Assembly: GCF_037949285.1 (NCBI RefSeq)
Contig: NZ_CP149926.1
Coordinates: forward strand, 2,677,015 to 2,741,014
Length of the DNA: 64,000 nt
Direction of reading: 5' to 3'
From: Thioclava sp. GXIMD4216
Lineage (GTDB): Bacteria > Pseudomonadota > Alphaproteobacteria > Rhodobacterales > Rhodobacteraceae
A program made the translations under genes and the position numbers. The notes under the pieces are model-generated. The model did not search any database. It saw only the letters and a program-made list of their open reading frames with translations, and was not told where the DNA came from. The first letter of the stretch is position 1. Every line of letters begins with the position of its first letter. Below, in pieces: positions 8,954-19,319 of this stretch.

Positions 8954-10552
8954 ATGATCATCGGACACGTGAACCCGGCACAGCGCCTGGAAGATCAAGG
9001 CATTTCTGGACTGGGCAATGTCTATTACAACCTGATCGAGCCGGCGCTGGTCGAAGAGGCGCTCAAACGCAATGAAGGCACCCTTGGTAAGGGCGGCGCA
9101 TTCTATTGCACGACCGGTGCGCATACCGGCCGCTCGCCCAAAGACAAGTTTGTTGTCCGCACCCCCGAAGTTGAGAACACCATCTGGTGGGAAAACAACA
9201 ATCCGATGGACGAAGACAAGTTCGATCTGCTGCATGCCGATATGCTCGCGCATATGGCGGGCCGCGACTACTTCGTGCAGGATCTGTTCGGCGGTGCCGA
9301 TCCGGCGCATCGTCTTGATGTGCGCGTGGTATCCGAACTCGCATGGCACAACCTCTTCATCCGCACCATGCTGCGCCGCCCCGAGCGTTCCGAGCTGGAC
9401 AGCTTTGTTCCGGAATTCACCATCGTGAACTGCCCGAGCTTCAAAGCCGACCCCGAACGCCACGGCTGCCGCTCGGAAACGGTGATCGCGCTGAACTTCT
9501 CGAAGAAGCTCATCCTCATCGGCAACACCGAATATGCGGGCGAAAACAAGAAGGGCGTGTTCTCCCTTCTCAACTACATCCTGCCCGGCAATGGCATCAT
9601 GCCGATGCACTGCTCGGCCAACCACGCCATCGATAATCCCGATGATGCGGCCATCTTCTTCGGCCTGTCGGGCACCGGCAAGACCACGCTTTCGGCAAGC
9701 CCGTCGCGCACGCTGATCGGCGATGACGAGCATGGCTGGTCGGACGAGGGCATCTTCAACTTCGAAGGCGGCTGCTACGCGAAAACGATCAACCTCTCGG
9801 CCGAAGCCGAGCCCGAGATCTACGCAACCTGCTCGATGTTCGGCACCGTGGTCGAGAACATGACCTTCGATCCCGAGACGCTGGATCTCAACTTCGAAGA
9901 CAACTCGATCACCGACAACATGCGCTGTGCCTACCCGCTGCATTACATCTCGAATGCGTCGGAAACCTCGGTCGGTGGCAGCCCCAAACACGTGATCATG
10001 CTGACCTGCGATGCCTATGGCGTTCTGCCGCCCATCGCACGTCTGACCCCTGCACAGGCCATGTATCACTTCCTTTCGGGCTTCACCTCGAAAACTCCGG
10101 GCACGGAAATCGGTGTGGTCGAGCCCATCCCGACCTTCTCCACCTGCTTCGGTGCGCCCTTCATGCCGCGTCGTCCGGAAGTCTACGGCAAGCTGCTGGC
10201 CGAGAAGATCGCAAAGAACGGTGCATCCTGCTGGCTGGTGAACACCGGTTGGACCGGTGGCAAGTTCGGCGAAGGCTCGCGTATGCCCATCAAGGCCACC
10301 CGCGCGCTTCTCGATGCCGCACTCGACGGGTCGCTGGATGCGGTCCAGTTCCGCAAAGATCCGAATTTCGGCTTCGAAGTTCCGGTTCTGGTGGCTGGCG
10401 TTGACACCAAGCTTCTGAACCCGCGCGACACGTGGGTCGACCCGAACGCCTATGACGCGCAGGCCGCCAAACTGGTGAAAATGTTCTCGGACAATTTCGA
10501 GCAATATGTTCCCTATATCGACGACGAAGTGAAAGCCGTCGCGATCGGCTGA
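8954..10552 (+). CDS. pckA: Phosphoenolpyruvate carboxykinase (ATP)
   Basis: Converts oxaloacetate and ATP to PEP and CO2, the first committed gluconeogenic step during growth on organic acids. From the ATG at 8954 the protein has 532 residues, the usual length. Seen: HTGRSPKDK (57-65), the kinase P-loop GLSGTGKTT (237-245) and the metal-binding segment DDEH (257-260). This start is chosen over an in-frame codon at 8897 because family members begin about 8 residues before RLEDQGI and GGGAG lies 6 bases upstream. Divergent from chvI; a strong terminator follows. Confidence 0.97.
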   Translation: MIIGHVNPAQRLEDQGISGLGNVYYNLIEPALVEEALKRNEGTLGKGGAFYCTTGAHTGRSPKDKFVVRTPEVENTIWWENNNPMDEDKFDLLHADMLAHMAGRDYFVQDLFGGADPAHRLDVRVVSELAWHNLFIRTMLRRPERSELDSFVPEFTIVNCPSFKADPERHGCRSETVIALNFSKKLILIGNTEYAGENKKGVFSLLNYILPGNGIMPMHCSANHAIDNPDDAAIFFGLSGTGKTTLSASPSRTLIGDDEHGWSDEGIFNFEGGCYAKTINLSAEAEPEIYATCSMFGTVVENMTFDPETLDLNFEDNSITDNMRCAYPLHYISNASETSVGGSPKHVIMLTCDAYGVLPPIARLTPAQAMYHFLSGFTSKTPGTEIGVVEPIPTFSTCFGAPFMPRRPEVYGKLLAEKIAKNGASCWLVNTGWTGGKFGEGSRMPIKATRALLDAALDGSLDAVQFRKDPNFGFEVPVLVAGVDTKLLNPRDTWVDPNAYDAQAAKLVKMFSDNFEQYVPYIDDEVKAVAIG

Positions 10553-10574
10553 CCCCCGAGCGAAGACCGTTAAG

Positions 10575-10607
10575 AAGGGCCGGGATTTCCCGGCCCTTTC
10601 CATTTTT
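10575..10607 (+). terminator. Intrinsic terminator of pckA
   Basis: AAGGGCCGGG (10575-10584) pairs with CCCGGCCCTT (10589-10598) around ATTT; TTTCC and five T follow. A TTG that would extend the next gene falls inside this structure, which argues for the later start. Confidence 0.9.
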
Positions 10608-10650
10608 GCCCCACGCGCTAGCTTTGCACTGTAACAGACCGTGGTGGCCT

Positions 10651-12186
10651 ATGATTTTCGGTATTCTCGTCCTTGGCCTGATGGCTTTTCTCTGGCTCTG
10701 GACACGCACGCGCCTCCCCGAACGCCCCGACCTGCCCCCCGAGGTTCTCGCCTTGCCGGAAAAGACGCGGTTGGCAGGGATCTGGCCCGATCTCTCGATA
10801 TCCGGTGTGCTTCCGCTTCCGGATGGCATCGAGGCCTTCGCGACCCGCCTCAAGCTGATCGAGATGGCCGAACATAGTATCGAGGTGCAATACTATCTGT
10901 GGCGTCCCGATACCTGCGGAAGCCTGATGTTGGAGGCCCTGCACAAAGCGGCGGAGCGCGGTGTGCGGGTGCGCCTTCTGATCGACGATAACGCGACCAA
11001 ACCGATTGACGCGCGGATCGCGTGGATGAATGCCCATCCTCGGATCGAAGTGCGGCTTTTCAACCCCTTTCCGCTGCGCGGCATGCGGCTTCTGGGCTAT
11101 GCAATGGATTTCCGGCGCCTGAACCGGCGCATGCATAACAAGGCGCTGGTGGTCGATGGGCGCGCCGCCGTGGTTGGCGGGCGCAATGTGGGGGATGAAT
11201 ATTACAATGATCTCGCCCGCATGGGCACCTTCATGGATTTCGACGCGCTCGTGATGGGCCGCGCCGCATGCGAGGCCCGCGAGGAATTCGAAACCTACTG
11301 GAATTCCGAACCGACATGGCCCGCAGACACCATCCTGCCCGACCGGCTGTTAGAGGACACCCGAACAGGCGCGGCGCAGAATGCAGAGCGCGCCAAAAGT
11401 GAGGATGCGCAGAACTTTCTGGCGCTTCTGGCCGAAACCCCGACCACGGAGGAACTGGAGGCAGGCCGCCCCAATCTGCGTGAAGCCGAGGTGAAGCTGC
11501 TTTATGACGCCCCCGAAAAGGTTCTGGGCCGCGCCCGTCGCCGCAATCTGCTGTTTCCCAATATGCATATGGCGATGGGCACGCCCACCACCCGTTTCGA
11601 TATAATCTCGCCCTATTTCGTGCCGCGCAATGCGGGCCGCCGCCAGTTGATCAAGCTGGCCAAAGCAGGGGTGAAGGTGCGGGTACTGACCAATTCGCTG
11701 GCCTCCTCGGACAAGCCCATCGTCCATACCGGCTATTCGGGCCAGCGCCGCAAACTGCTGTCGGGCGGGGTGGAGATCTATGAATTCGCCCATGACGAAC
11801 ATGTCAAGTTCCGCCGTGGGCTGATCGGGCATCACCGCCGCGGGACCTCGCCCTTTGCGCGTACGAAACTGCATGCCAAAATCCTGTCTGTCGATACCGA
11901 GAAGGTCTTTATCGGCACCTTCAACTTCGATCCGCGTTCGCTTCTGCTGAATACCGAAATGGGGATCGTGATCCACGATAAGGACTGGGCGGAGCACTTG
12001 CATAAAGGCTTTGAAAGCGTCATTCCCGCCGCGGCATGGAAACTGACGCGCGAACACAAGCGCATCCGCTGGGAACGCACCACCGATCAGGGCACGGAAA
12101 TCTGGCACCACGAGCCCTATACCTCGTGGTGGCAGCGTTTCCTGATCGTGGCAGGATCGTTCCTGCCGATCGAGTGGTTACTTTGA
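10651..12186 (+). CDS. Phospholipase D-like protein (cardiolipin synthase family)
   Basis: Membrane-anchored member of the phospholipase D superfamily, 511 residues. One N-terminal TM segment (IFGILVLGLMAFLWLW), then two HKD catalytic motifs: HNKALVVDGRAAVVGGRN in the first half and HAKILSVDTEKVFIGTFNFD in the second. Cardiolipin synthases of the ClsC type have this layout, but other phosphatidyl transfer or hydrolysis reactions are possible. The ATG at 10651 places the TM at the very N-terminus; the upstream TTG lies in the pckA terminator. The 3' end overlaps the convergent rnr end by 9 bases. Confidence 0.85.
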   Translation: MIFGILVLGLMAFLWLWTRTRLPERPDLPPEVLALPEKTRLAGIWPDLSISGVLPLPDGIEAFATRLKLIEMAEHSIEVQYYLWRPDTCGSLMLEALHKAAERGVRVRLLIDDNATKPIDARIAWMNAHPRIEVRLFNPFPLRGMRLLGYAMDFRRLNRRMHNKALVVDGRAAVVGGRNVGDEYYNDLARMGTFMDFDALVMGRAACEAREEFETYWNSEPTWPADTILPDRLLEDTRTGAAQNAERAKSEDAQNFLALLAETPTTEELEAGRPNLREAEVKLLYDAPEKVLGRARRRNLLFPNMHMAMGTPTTRFDIISPYFVPRNAGRRQLIKLAKAGVKVRVLTNSLASSDKPIVHTGYSGQRRKLLSGGVEIYEFAHDEHVKFRRGLIGHHRRGTSPFARTKLHAKILSVDTEKVFIGTFNFDPRSLLLNTEMGIVIHDKDWAEHLHKGFESVIPAAAWKLTREHKRIRWERTTDQGTEIWHHEPYTSWWQRFLIVAGSFLPIEWLL

Positions 12187-14460
12187 CTTCCGCTCGCGCT
12201 TGACCTTACGGGCCTTGGCGCGGGTTTTGGCCTTCAGAGCGCCAATCTTGCGCGGGGCCGATGTGCCGGGCCGCCCCTTGCGCCTTGCCGAGCGGCGCGA
12301 CGAGGGCAGCTCGGCCCCTTCCAGTTGCAACAGATCCAGCAACAGCCCACCCGTCACCGGCACGGCCTCGACCAGACGCACCAGAACCCGCATGCCTGCG
12401 GTGATCTCGATGCCGGTGTCGGCACCGGTCAGCGTCTGGGCCTCGCGGTCGAAATGGAAGAACTCGTTGCCGATGGCACGGATCGGGATCATCCCGTCGG
12501 CACCCGTCTCATCCAGCCGGATGAACAGGCCAAAGCCCTGCACGCCCGACACGCGGCCCGTGAACTCGTTGCCCACACGTTCCGACAGATAGGCCGCCAG
12601 ATAGCGGTCGGTCGTATCGCGTTCCGCCGCCATCGACCGGCGCTCGGTATCGGAAATCTGCTTGGCCGTCTCTTCGAGGTGCTCGATATCCCATTGGCTC
12701 AGGCCATCATCGCCCCATCCATGCCCCGAGATCAGCGCCCGATGCACGATCAGGTCCGAATAGCGGCGGATCGGCGAGGTGAAATGCGCATAGGATTTCA
12801 GCGCCAGACCGAAATGCCCGAAATTCTGCGGGTAGTAATAGGCCTGCGTCATGGTCCGCAACGTGGACATATTGATCAGCTCGTTGAAATCGCTGTTCAA
12901 TGCCTGTTCCAGCAGGTGGTTCAAATGCGAGGTCCGCAAGACCTGCCCCTTGGCCAGCTTGAAGCCCGAGGCCTGTGCCACCTCGCGCAAGCTCTCCAGC
13001 TTGTCCTGGCTCGGTTCTTCGTGCACGCGATACAGAAGCGGGCGCCGCAGGCGTTCAAGTTCCTCGGCGGCGGCCACATTGGCCAGCACCATGAATTCTT
13101 CGATCAGCTTATGCGCATCCAGCCGTTCCTTGAACTGGATCGAGGTCACCTTGCCCTCATCCGACAGAACGATCTTGCGCTCGGGCAGATCGAGGTTGAG
13201 CGGCTGACGACGTGCCCGCGCCCGCAGAAGAGCGGCGTAGCAGTCGTAAAGCGGCTCGATCACCTCATCCATCAGGGGCGCGCATTGGTCATCGGGGGTG
13301 CCATCGACCGCGCGCTGCACTTGGCCATATTCCAGCGAGGCCACCGATTTGATCATCGCACGGTGGAAGCTATGGCGGATCTTATTGCCATCGGCATCGA
13401 TCACCATCTTCGCCACCAGAACGGCGCGCGACACGCCTTCATGCAGCGAGCATAGATCCCCCGACAGACGGTCGGGCAGCATCGGCACCACGCGGTCGGG
13501 GAAATAGCTGGAGTTGCCGCGCATCCGCGCCTCGCGGTCGAGTGCGGAATTGGGCGTCACATAATGCGCCACATCGGCAATGGCGACCCAGAGGATGGTG
13601 CCATCCTCATTGGCCGGATCTTTGTCATATTCAACGAAACAGGCGTCATCATGGTCACGCGCATCACCCGGGTCGATGGTGACAAAGGGCATATGCGTCA
13701 GGTCTTCGCGGCCCGTCATATCGGCAGGCTTTGCGGCATCGGCCTCGGCGATCACCTCATCGGGGAAACGGTCGGGAATGCCATGCTGATGGATCGCAAT
13801 CAGCGACACAGCCTTGGGCGCGGTCGGGTCGCCCAGACGCGCGATGATCCGCGCCAGCGGCAGGCCTATGCGGCCACGCGGGGCGCTTTGTTCGGCCTCG
13901 ACCAGCTCGCCGTCGCGGGCTTCCATAGCGGCGGCCTGCGGCACATGCCATTCCTTGTCCTGCCCCTTGTCGATCGGCACAATCCGCCCGCCCTCGGCGG
14001 TCTTGCGGAAGATGCCAACCACGACCTTCTTGGCCGCCGAACCGATCTTGCGGATGGGGCGGGCCTCGTAATCATATTGCTCGTCGGGCGTCTCGGTCAG
14101 CCGCGCCAGCACGCGGTCATGCGGCCCCAAGGCCTCTTCGCCCGCTTTGAGGATAATCAGGATCAGAGGCTCGGCCCCCTCGCCTTCCCATTCCAAAGGC
14201 TTCGCCCAGAGATCGCCCATACTGTCGGGGCGCAGCACCTCGAGCACCGTCACCGGCGGCAGCTTGGAGGGCTCGCGGAAGGACTTGCGGCGGCGCTCGA
14301 CCAGCCCTTCGTCCTCCATCTCGCGCAGGATGCGCTTCAGCTCGATCTTGGCCTGCCCCTTGATGCCGAAGGCACGGGCAATATCACGCTTGGAGGTCGT
14401 GGTCGGGTTATCATTGAGCCAATCGAGGATCTGGCTGCGGGACGGAATCTGTGTTGTCAT
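12178..14460 (-). CDS. rnr: Ribonuclease R
   Basis: 3'-5' exoribonuclease that degrades structured RNA. 760 residues: N-terminal winged helix, cold-shock-like OB domains, the RNB catalytic domain (FVTIDPGDARDHDDACF, with the metal-binding Asp cluster), an S1 domain (GNEFTGRVSGVQGFGLFIRL) and a Lys/Arg-rich tail (KAKTRAKARKVKRERKSK) typical of RNase R. Followed on the same strand, upstream in coordinate order, by the GNAT gene after about 45 bases. No anomalies seen. Confidence 0.96.
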   Translation of the reverse strand: MTTQIPSRSQILDWLNDNPTTTSKRDIARAFGIKGQAKIELKRILREMEDEGLVERRRKSFREPSKLPPVTVLEVLRPDSMGDLWAKPLEWEGEGAEPLILIILKAGEEALGPHDRVLARLTETPDEQYDYEARPIRKIGSAAKKVVVGIFRKTAEGGRIVPIDKGQDKEWHVPQAAAMEARDGELVEAEQSAPRGRIGLPLARIIARLGDPTAPKAVSLIAIHQHGIPDRFPDEVIAEADAAKPADMTGREDLTHMPFVTIDPGDARDHDDACFVEYDKDPANEDGTILWVAIADVAHYVTPNSALDREARMRGNSSYFPDRVVPMLPDRLSGDLCSLHEGVSRAVLVAKMVIDADGNKIRHSFHRAMIKSVASLEYGQVQRAVDGTPDDQCAPLMDEVIEPLYDCYAALLRARARRQPLNLDLPERKIVLSDEGKVTSIQFKERLDAHKLIEEFMVLANVAAAEELERLRRPLLYRVHEEPSQDKLESLREVAQASGFKLAKGQVLRTSHLNHLLEQALNSDFNELINMSTLRTMTQAYYYPQNFGHFGLALKSYAHFTSPIRRYSDLIVHRALISGHGWGDDGLSQWDIEHLEETAKQISDTERRSMAAERDTTDRYLAAYLSERVGNEFTGRVSGVQGFGLFIRLDETGADGMIPIRAIGNEFFHFDREAQTLTGADTGIEITAGMRVLVRLVEAVPVTGGLLLDLLQLEGAELPSSRRSARRKGRPGTSAPRKIGALKAKTRAKARKVKRERKSK

Positions 14461-14505
14461 GAGTTTTGCCTAGCACGGCGCGCGATTTCCGTCACGCGGG
14501 AAAGC

Positions 14506-14922
14506 TCAAAGGGGCGCGACCATATCACGATGGGGCACATGCCCGTCGGGATAGGTCTCGCCATAGGCGGTGTAACCCAGTTTCTCATAGAACGGGATCG
14601 CCTGCACCTGAGCGCTAAGCATGGCCTTGGTGCAGCCTTTCGCCTTGGCCCGCGCCATCGCATCACGCAGGATCTCGGCGCCAAGCCCCAAACCGCGATG
14701 CGATTTCGCCACGCAGATGCGCCCGATCTTGGCGGTCTCGCCCTCGATAAACACCCGCGCGGTGGCAATCGGCTGATCGCCCTCACGCATCAGGATCTGC
14801 ATAGCCTCGCCGTCACGGCCATCGAATTCCTCGGCCTCGCTATAGCCCTGTTCCTCGATGAAAACCGCGCGGCGCAGCGCGTGGACATCCGTCAGATCGG
14901 TGACCTCTTCGCAGGTTCTCAT
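14506..14922 (-). CDS. GNAT family N-acetyltransferase (ElaA-like)
   Basis: 138-residue single-domain acetyltransferase. The acetyl-CoA pyrophosphate loop is [11 protein letters not shown], preceded by [10 protein letters not shown] and followed by [21 protein letters not shown], the usual C-terminal GNAT block. The substrate is unknown; the sequence style recalls ElaA/YjdJ-type proteins. It overlaps the dapE stop by 4 bases (ATGA), so it lies in front of... or rather is coupled to dapE on the minus strand: dapE is translated first, then this gene. Confidence 0.88.
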   Translation of the reverse strand: MRTCEEVTDLTDVHALRRAVFIEEQGYSEAEEFDGRDGEAMQILMREGDQPIATARVFIEGETAKIGRICVAKSHRGLGLGAEILRDAMARAKAKGCTKAMLSAQVQAIPFYEKLGYTAYGETYPDGHVPHRDMVAPL

Positions 14923-16061
14923 GCGAAATAGCCCTGAAGGATGCGGGTATAAACGGCCTTCAGCTGGGTGATCTGAGAGGTTTCGATCCGCTCGTCGACC
15001 TTATGCATGGTTTTGCCGACCAGACCGAATTCCAGCACCGGACAATGGTGTTTGATAAACCGCGCATCCGAAGTGCCACCCGAAGTGGAGAGCTCCGGCC
15101 GGAGACCGCATTCGGCCTCGATCGCATCGGAGACCAGCTCGACGAAAGGCCCCGGCGCGGTATAGAAGCTTTCGCCCGAGATAGATGCCGTCAGGCTGAT
15201 CTTCACACCCGTAGCTGCCGCGACCTCTGCCACCAGACCTTCGGCCCATTCGGTCAGCGAGGCCCCGCTATGGGCATCGTTGAAGCGGATATTCACCTGC
15301 GCCGTCGCCCGCGCCGGCACCACATTGCTGGCCGCATTGCCACAATCGATGGTGGTCACCTGCAAGGAAGACGGGTCGAAATGCGCGGTGCCATTGTCCA
15401 GCGGCTGGGCATTCATGCGCCCCAGCAGATCCACCAGCGCATGCAGCGGGTTCTTGGCCCGATGCGGATAGGCGACATGGCCCTGCACGCCCTCGGCCAG
15501 CAGATCAAAGGTCACCGAGCCACGACGCCCGATCTTGATCATATCGCCCAACACTTCCGGAGAGGTCGGCTCGCCCACCAGACAGACCGACATCGTCTCG
15601 CCTTCAGCCTCCATCCAGTCCAGAACGGCCACGGTGCCATCCTTGGCGGGGCCTTCCTCATCGCCGGTAATCACGAAGACAATCGCCCCATCAGGTGGCG
15701 TGTCCTTCACGAAATCCACCGCCGCCGCGACAAAGGCCGCCACGCCGGTTTTCATATCGGTGGCCCCGCGCCCCCAAAGAACCCCATCCTCGATCAGGCC
15801 GGAAAACGGCGGCTTGGTCCAAGCGGCCTCGTCGCCCACCGGCACCACATCGGTGTGGCCGCCAAAGCCGAAAGACCTGGCCGCATTCTTCGCCCCCCAG
15901 CGGGCGAAGAGGTTGGACACGCCGCCGCGGTCCACGCGGGTGCAGGCAAAGCCCGCCTCGGTCAGCATGCCCTCCAGAAGCACCAAAGCGCCCCCCTCCT
16001 GCGGTGTGACAGAGGGGCAGCGGATCAGCTGGGCGCTGAGGTCGACGGGATCAATAGGCAT
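14919..16061 (-). CDS. dapE: Succinyl-diaminopimelate desuccinylase
   Basis: Zn-dependent hydrolase releasing succinate from N-succinyl-LL-diaminopimelate in lysine and peptidoglycan precursor synthesis. 380 residues, the family length. M20 peptidase motifs are visible: [14 protein letters not shown] (first metal His/Asp), [15 protein letters not shown] (bridging Asp), [13 protein letters not shown] (catalytic Glu pair) and a late metal His ([15 protein letters not shown]). Start ATG at 16061. The GNAT gene follows with a 4-base overlap. Confidence 0.96.
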   Translation of the reverse strand: MPIDPVDLSAQLIRCPSVTPQEGGALVLLEGMLTEAGFACTRVDRGGVSNLFARWGAKNAARSFGFGGHTDVVPVGDEAAWTKPPFSGLIEDGVLWGRGATDMKTGVAAFVAAAVDFVKDTPPDGAIVFVITGDEEGPAKDGTVAVLDWMEAEGETMSVCLVGEPTSPEVLGDMIKIGRRGSVTFDLLAEGVQGHVAYPHRAKNPLHALVDLLGRMNAQPLDNGTAHFDPSSLQVTTIDCGNAASNVVPARATAQVNIRFNDAHSGASLTEWAEGLVAEVAAATGVKISLTASISGESFYTAPGPFVELVSDAIEAECGLRPELSTSGGTSDARFIKHHCPVLEFGLVGKTMHKVDERIETSQITQLKAVYTRILQGYFA

Positions 16062-16121
16062 GGGCTGGGCTCCTGTCAGGGGTTTCCCCTCGCATAGCGC
16101 GAAGGCCGCACAGGCACAACA

Positions 16122-16880
16122 CTAGCCCATAAACGCCTTGCGCAGCAGATTGATGCCCGTCAGCAGCAACACAAACAGGGTCGCACGCCGGAACAGCACC
16201 GCATTCAGCCGGTCATGCGCCCAGAATCCCAGCCACAGCCCAGCAAAAGACGGAATCACCAGAAGCGCCGACATCGGAAAGGTATGGGCATTCATCACTC
16301 CCGTCATCAGATGCGCGCCCGTCAGCATCACCCCGCCCGCAAAGAAGGACACGCCCATGATCCGCATGGCTTCGGTCTTCTCGACTTTCATCGACATCAG
16401 ATAGGCAATCAGCGGCGGCCCCCAGATGCCGGAGATCCCGCCAAACAAGCCGCCCACAACGCTGGACCAGAACTCGAAGCGTTTCGCATGGCGGGTGTGC
16501 AAGCGTAGCCCGTAGCCCAGAATTTCCGACGCCGTGTAAAGGATGATCGGCACGCCCAACAGCGCATAGCCCAACGCCTTGGGCAGCACCGTGACGAAAT
16601 TGGCGCTGATGGCGATACAGACCAGCAGCGTGACCAGATGCAGCCGGTATTGCACCGCCGTCTCCCAAGCCGCCCGCCAGCCCTGCCGCAACGCCTGCGC
16701 CACATTGGTGGCCGTCACCGGCAGGATCAAAAGCGCAAGCGCCGTATCTGCGTCGAAGATCGAGGCATAGGCCGAAAGCATGATCATCGGCAACGCAAAG
16801 CCGATGGCACCTTTTACAAAGCCCGCAATCACCGCCACCCCGACGGCCACCGCAAGCTGCCAGATTTCCATCCCGAACAT
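16122..16880 (-). CDS. TauE/SafE family sulfite exporter-like permease
   Basis: Integral membrane protein of the TauE/SafE (UPF0721) family, associated with export of sulfite, sulfoacetate or other small anions; substrate unknown here. 252 residues with about eight hydrophobic segments, beginning LAVAVGVAVIAGFVKGAIGFALP, the family's first repeat, with the second half starting near GGLFGGISGIWGPPLIAYL. The ATG at 16880 has GAGGAGGGG 5 bases upstream; longer in-frame starts add a non-conserved leader. It is divergent from mcd. Confidence 0.88.
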   Translation of the reverse strand: MFGMEIWQLAVAVGVAVIAGFVKGAIGFALPMIMLSAYASIFDADTALALLILPVTATNVAQALRQGWRAAWETAVQYRLHLVTLLVCIAISANFVTVLPKALGYALLGVPIILYTASEILGYGLRLHTRHAKRFEFWSSVVGGLFGGISGIWGPPLIAYLMSMKVEKTEAMRIMGVSFFAGGVMLTGAHLMTGVMNAHTFPMSALLVIPSFAGLWLGFWAHDRLNAVLFRRATLFVLLLTGINLLRKAFMG

Positions 16881-17055
16881 TGCACCCCTCCTCGCAATCT
16901 TGTGACCATGCTTACAGCCCGTAGAAGCGCTTGAATAGTCGAGACTATATTTTCCAAAGGGTAACATTGGATCAAATTGTAACTCTATTTTGGTTTTTTA
17001 TTGCGCTGCGACTGCAAAAGGATTACAAGGAAGTCCACTCAGGGAGGACTGATTC

Positions 17056-18717
17056 ATGGCGCATGATGGGGCGGAGATGAGCATGACTGGCATTCTGGCG
17101 GATCTGACGACAGTGACGGGGGCAACCCTGCCCGAGATCGCCACACTGGTCTCGCAGGCCAAAGAGGCGCTGCGCCACAAGGTAACCGTTGACGGGCGCG
17201 TATCGGGTGCCGCACTGGAGGCGCACCAGTTTCAGGCGCATGCGCTGGCATGGCTGGCCACCTATGAGGAAAGCCTCAAACAGCTTCAGGCATGGGCGCT
17301 GCGTTCCAGCGAGAACGGTCTGGGTGTGATCGACAGTCTGCTGCTGCAGATCGGCTTTGGCGAATATCTCAACCAGATCGCGGGTGGCATCCCGATGAGC
17401 CAGGGCGAGATCGCGCGCCTGTCGGATCTGGAGATCAGCTGGACCCCGTCGGCAGAAGCCCGCGAACTGATGACCCGCGGCAACAGCCCCGAGGCCCGCC
17501 AGATGCTGGTTGCCGAGTTGCGCGAGCTGCAGGGCCGTTCGATCTTCGGCACCTCCGGTCTGGACGAAGAGCTGGAGATGGTGCGCGAGCAATTCTACCG
17601 CTACGCCGAGGAAAAGGTAAAACCCTTCGCCCATGAATGGCACCTGAAGGACGAGCTGATCCCGATGGAGACCATCGAGGAACTGGCCGAACTGGGCGTC
17701 TTCGGCCTGACCATCCCCGAGGAATATGGCGGCTTCGGCATGTCGAAGGCGGCGATGGCCGTGGTCACCGAAGAACTGTCACGCGGCTATATCGGCGTGG
17801 GCTCGCTGGGCACGCGCTCGGAAATCGCGGCAGAGCTGATCCTTTGCGGCGGCACCGAAGAGCAAAAGCAGAAATGGCTGCCCGGTCTGGCCTCGGGCGA
17901 GATCCTGTCCACAGCGGTCTTTACCGAACCGAACACCGGCTCGGATCTGGGGTCTTTGCGGACCCGCGCGGTGAAGGAGGGCGATGACTGGGTGATCACC
18001 GGCAATAAGACATGGATCACCCATGCGCAGCGCACCCATGTGATGACGCTTCTGGCCCGCACCGATCCTTCGACCAGCGACTATAAGGGCCTGTCGATGT
18101 TTCTGGCCGAAAAGACGCCGGGCACCGATGACAACCCCTTCCCCACCGAGGGCATGACCGGCGGCGAGATCGAGGTCTTGGGCTATCGCGGCATGAAGGA
18201 ATACGAGCTTGGCTTCGACGGCTTCCGCGTGAAGGGCGAGAACCTTCTGGGCGGCGAGGAAGGCAAGGGCTTCAAGCAGCTGATGGAGACCTTCGAATCC
18301 GCGCGCATCCAGACGGCGGCCCGTGCCGTTGGCGTGGCGCAATCGGCCTGTGAGGTGGCGATGCAATATGCCATCGACCGCAAGCAGTTCGGCAAATCGC
18401 TGATCGAATTCCCGCGGGTGGCAGGCAAGCTGGCCATCATGGCGACCGAGACGATGATCGCCCGCCAGCTGACCTATTTCTCGGCTTGGGAAAAGGACCA
18501 CGGCCACCGCTGCGACCTTGAGGCCGGCATGGCGAAACTGCTGGGCGCGCGCGTGGCATGGTCGGCCGCCGACAACGGGTTGCAGATCCACGGCGGGAAT
18601 GGTTTCGCGCTGGAATACCAGATCTCGCGCATCCTTTGTGACGCCCGCATCCTGAATATCTTCGAAGGTGCTGCCGAGATTCAGGCGCAGGTGATCGCCC
18701 GCCGCCTGCTAGGCTGA
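17056..18717 (+). CDS. mcd: (2S)-methylsuccinyl-CoA dehydrogenase
   Basis: Flavin-dependent dehydrogenase converting (2S)-methylsuccinyl-CoA to mesaconyl-CoA in the ethylmalonyl-CoA pathway of acetate assimilation. 553 residues: an N-terminal extension of about 160 residues precedes the ordinary acyl-CoA dehydrogenase fold (TIPEEYGGFGMSKAAMA, FTEPNTGSDLGSLRT, GLQIHGGNGFALEYQISR). That extension is the mark of Mcd as described in Rhodobacter sphaeroides. Glu near 537 (IFEG) aligns with the catalytic base of short-chain enzymes. AGGGAGGA precedes the ATG. A terminator follows. Electrons would go to the EtfAB encoded at the left edge. Confidence 0.88.
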   Translation: MAHDGAEMSMTGILADLTTVTGATLPEIATLVSQAKEALRHKVTVDGRVSGAALEAHQFQAHALAWLATYEESLKQLQAWALRSSENGLGVIDSLLLQIGFGEYLNQIAGGIPMSQGEIARLSDLEISWTPSAEARELMTRGNSPEARQMLVAELRELQGRSIFGTSGLDEELEMVREQFYRYAEEKVKPFAHEWHLKDELIPMETIEELAELGVFGLTIPEEYGGFGMSKAAMAVVTEELSRGYIGVGSLGTRSEIAAELILCGGTEEQKQKWLPGLASGEILSTAVFTEPNTGSDLGSLRTRAVKEGDDWVITGNKTWITHAQRTHVMTLLARTDPSTSDYKGLSMFLAEKTPGTDDNPFPTEGMTGGEIEVLGYRGMKEYELGFDGFRVKGENLLGGEEGKGFKQLMETFESARIQTAARAVGVAQSACEVAMQYAIDRKQFGKSLIEFPRVAGKLAIMATETMIARQLTYFSAWEKDHGHRCDLEAGMAKLLGARVAWSAADNGLQIHGGNGFALEYQISRILCDARILNIFEGAAEIQAQVIARRLLG

Positions 18718-18726
18718 TCTTGCGAC

Positions 18727-18751
18727 ATCGGGGCCTTCAGGCCCCGATTTT
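18727..18751 (+). terminator. Intrinsic terminator of mcd
   Basis: ATCGGGGCC (18727-18735) pairs perfectly with GGCCCCGAT (18740-18748) around TTCA, followed by TTTT. Confidence 0.9.
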
Positions 18752-18815
18752 CCCCGATTCTGATTGCATAGCCCCATGATCCGCGCAATCTGGGCGGAAA
18801 CATTAGGGGGATGCG

Positions 18816-19319
18816 ATGATCCGTGACGCGCGTGCGAGTGATGCCGAAGATATTCTGGACATCTACAATGACGCGGTGCAGACCACGACCGCCATCTGGA
18901 ATGAGATTCTGGTGGATGCGGAGAACCGTCGCGCGTGGATTGCCGAGCGTCAGGCTGCGGGCTTTCCGGTCTTTGTGACCGAGCTGGACGGCAAGGTTAT
19001 GGGCTATGCCAGCTATGGCCCCTATCGCCCCCATGACGGCTATGCGCTAAGCGTCGAACATTCGGTCTATGTGCACCCGTCGATGCGCGGGCGCGGGCTT
19101 GGGACGCCGCTGCTTGAGGCGGTGATCTCCCATGCGCGGGATGCGGGCAAACATGTGATGGTGGCGGCGATTTCCGAAGACAATCCCGGATCGATCAAGC
19201 TGCACGAACGGCTGGGCTTTGTTGAAACGGGCCGCATGCCGGAGGTAGGGCGCAAATTCGGACGCTGGCTCAATCTGGTGCTGCTGCAACTGAAGCTGGA
19301 CGACCGTCCCGCGCCCTAA
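18816..19319 (+). CDS. GNAT acetyltransferase, phosphinothricin/methionine-sulfoximine type
   Basis: 167-residue acetyltransferase of the Pat/MddA group, whose members acetylate phosphinothricin, methionine sulfoximine or sulfone. Typical features: [20 protein letters not shown] at the start, [20 protein letters not shown] (acetyl-CoA loop RGRGLG) and [40 protein letters not shown] provides the ribosome site. The natural substrate cannot be fixed from sequence. It converges on recO, with a 4-base overlap of 3' ends. Confidence 0.9.
   Translation: MIRDARASDAEDILDIYNDAVQTTTAIWNEILVDAENRRAWIAERQAAGFPVFVTELDGKVMGYASYGPYRPHDGYALSVEHSVYVHPSMRGRGLGTPLLEAVISHARDAGKHVMVAAISEDNPGSIKLHERLGFVETGRMPEVGRKFGRWLNLVLLQLKLDDRPAP

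Noticed and set aside
8948..10603. 551-codon open frame antisense to pckA
   Set aside because: It mirrors pckA exactly; long antisense frames are common in GC-rich genes and the product is rich in His/Arg without family motifs.
10606..10651. TTG start extending the phospholipase D-like protein
   Set aside because: It lies in the pckA terminator; the ATG at 10651 puts the TM at the N-terminus as expected.
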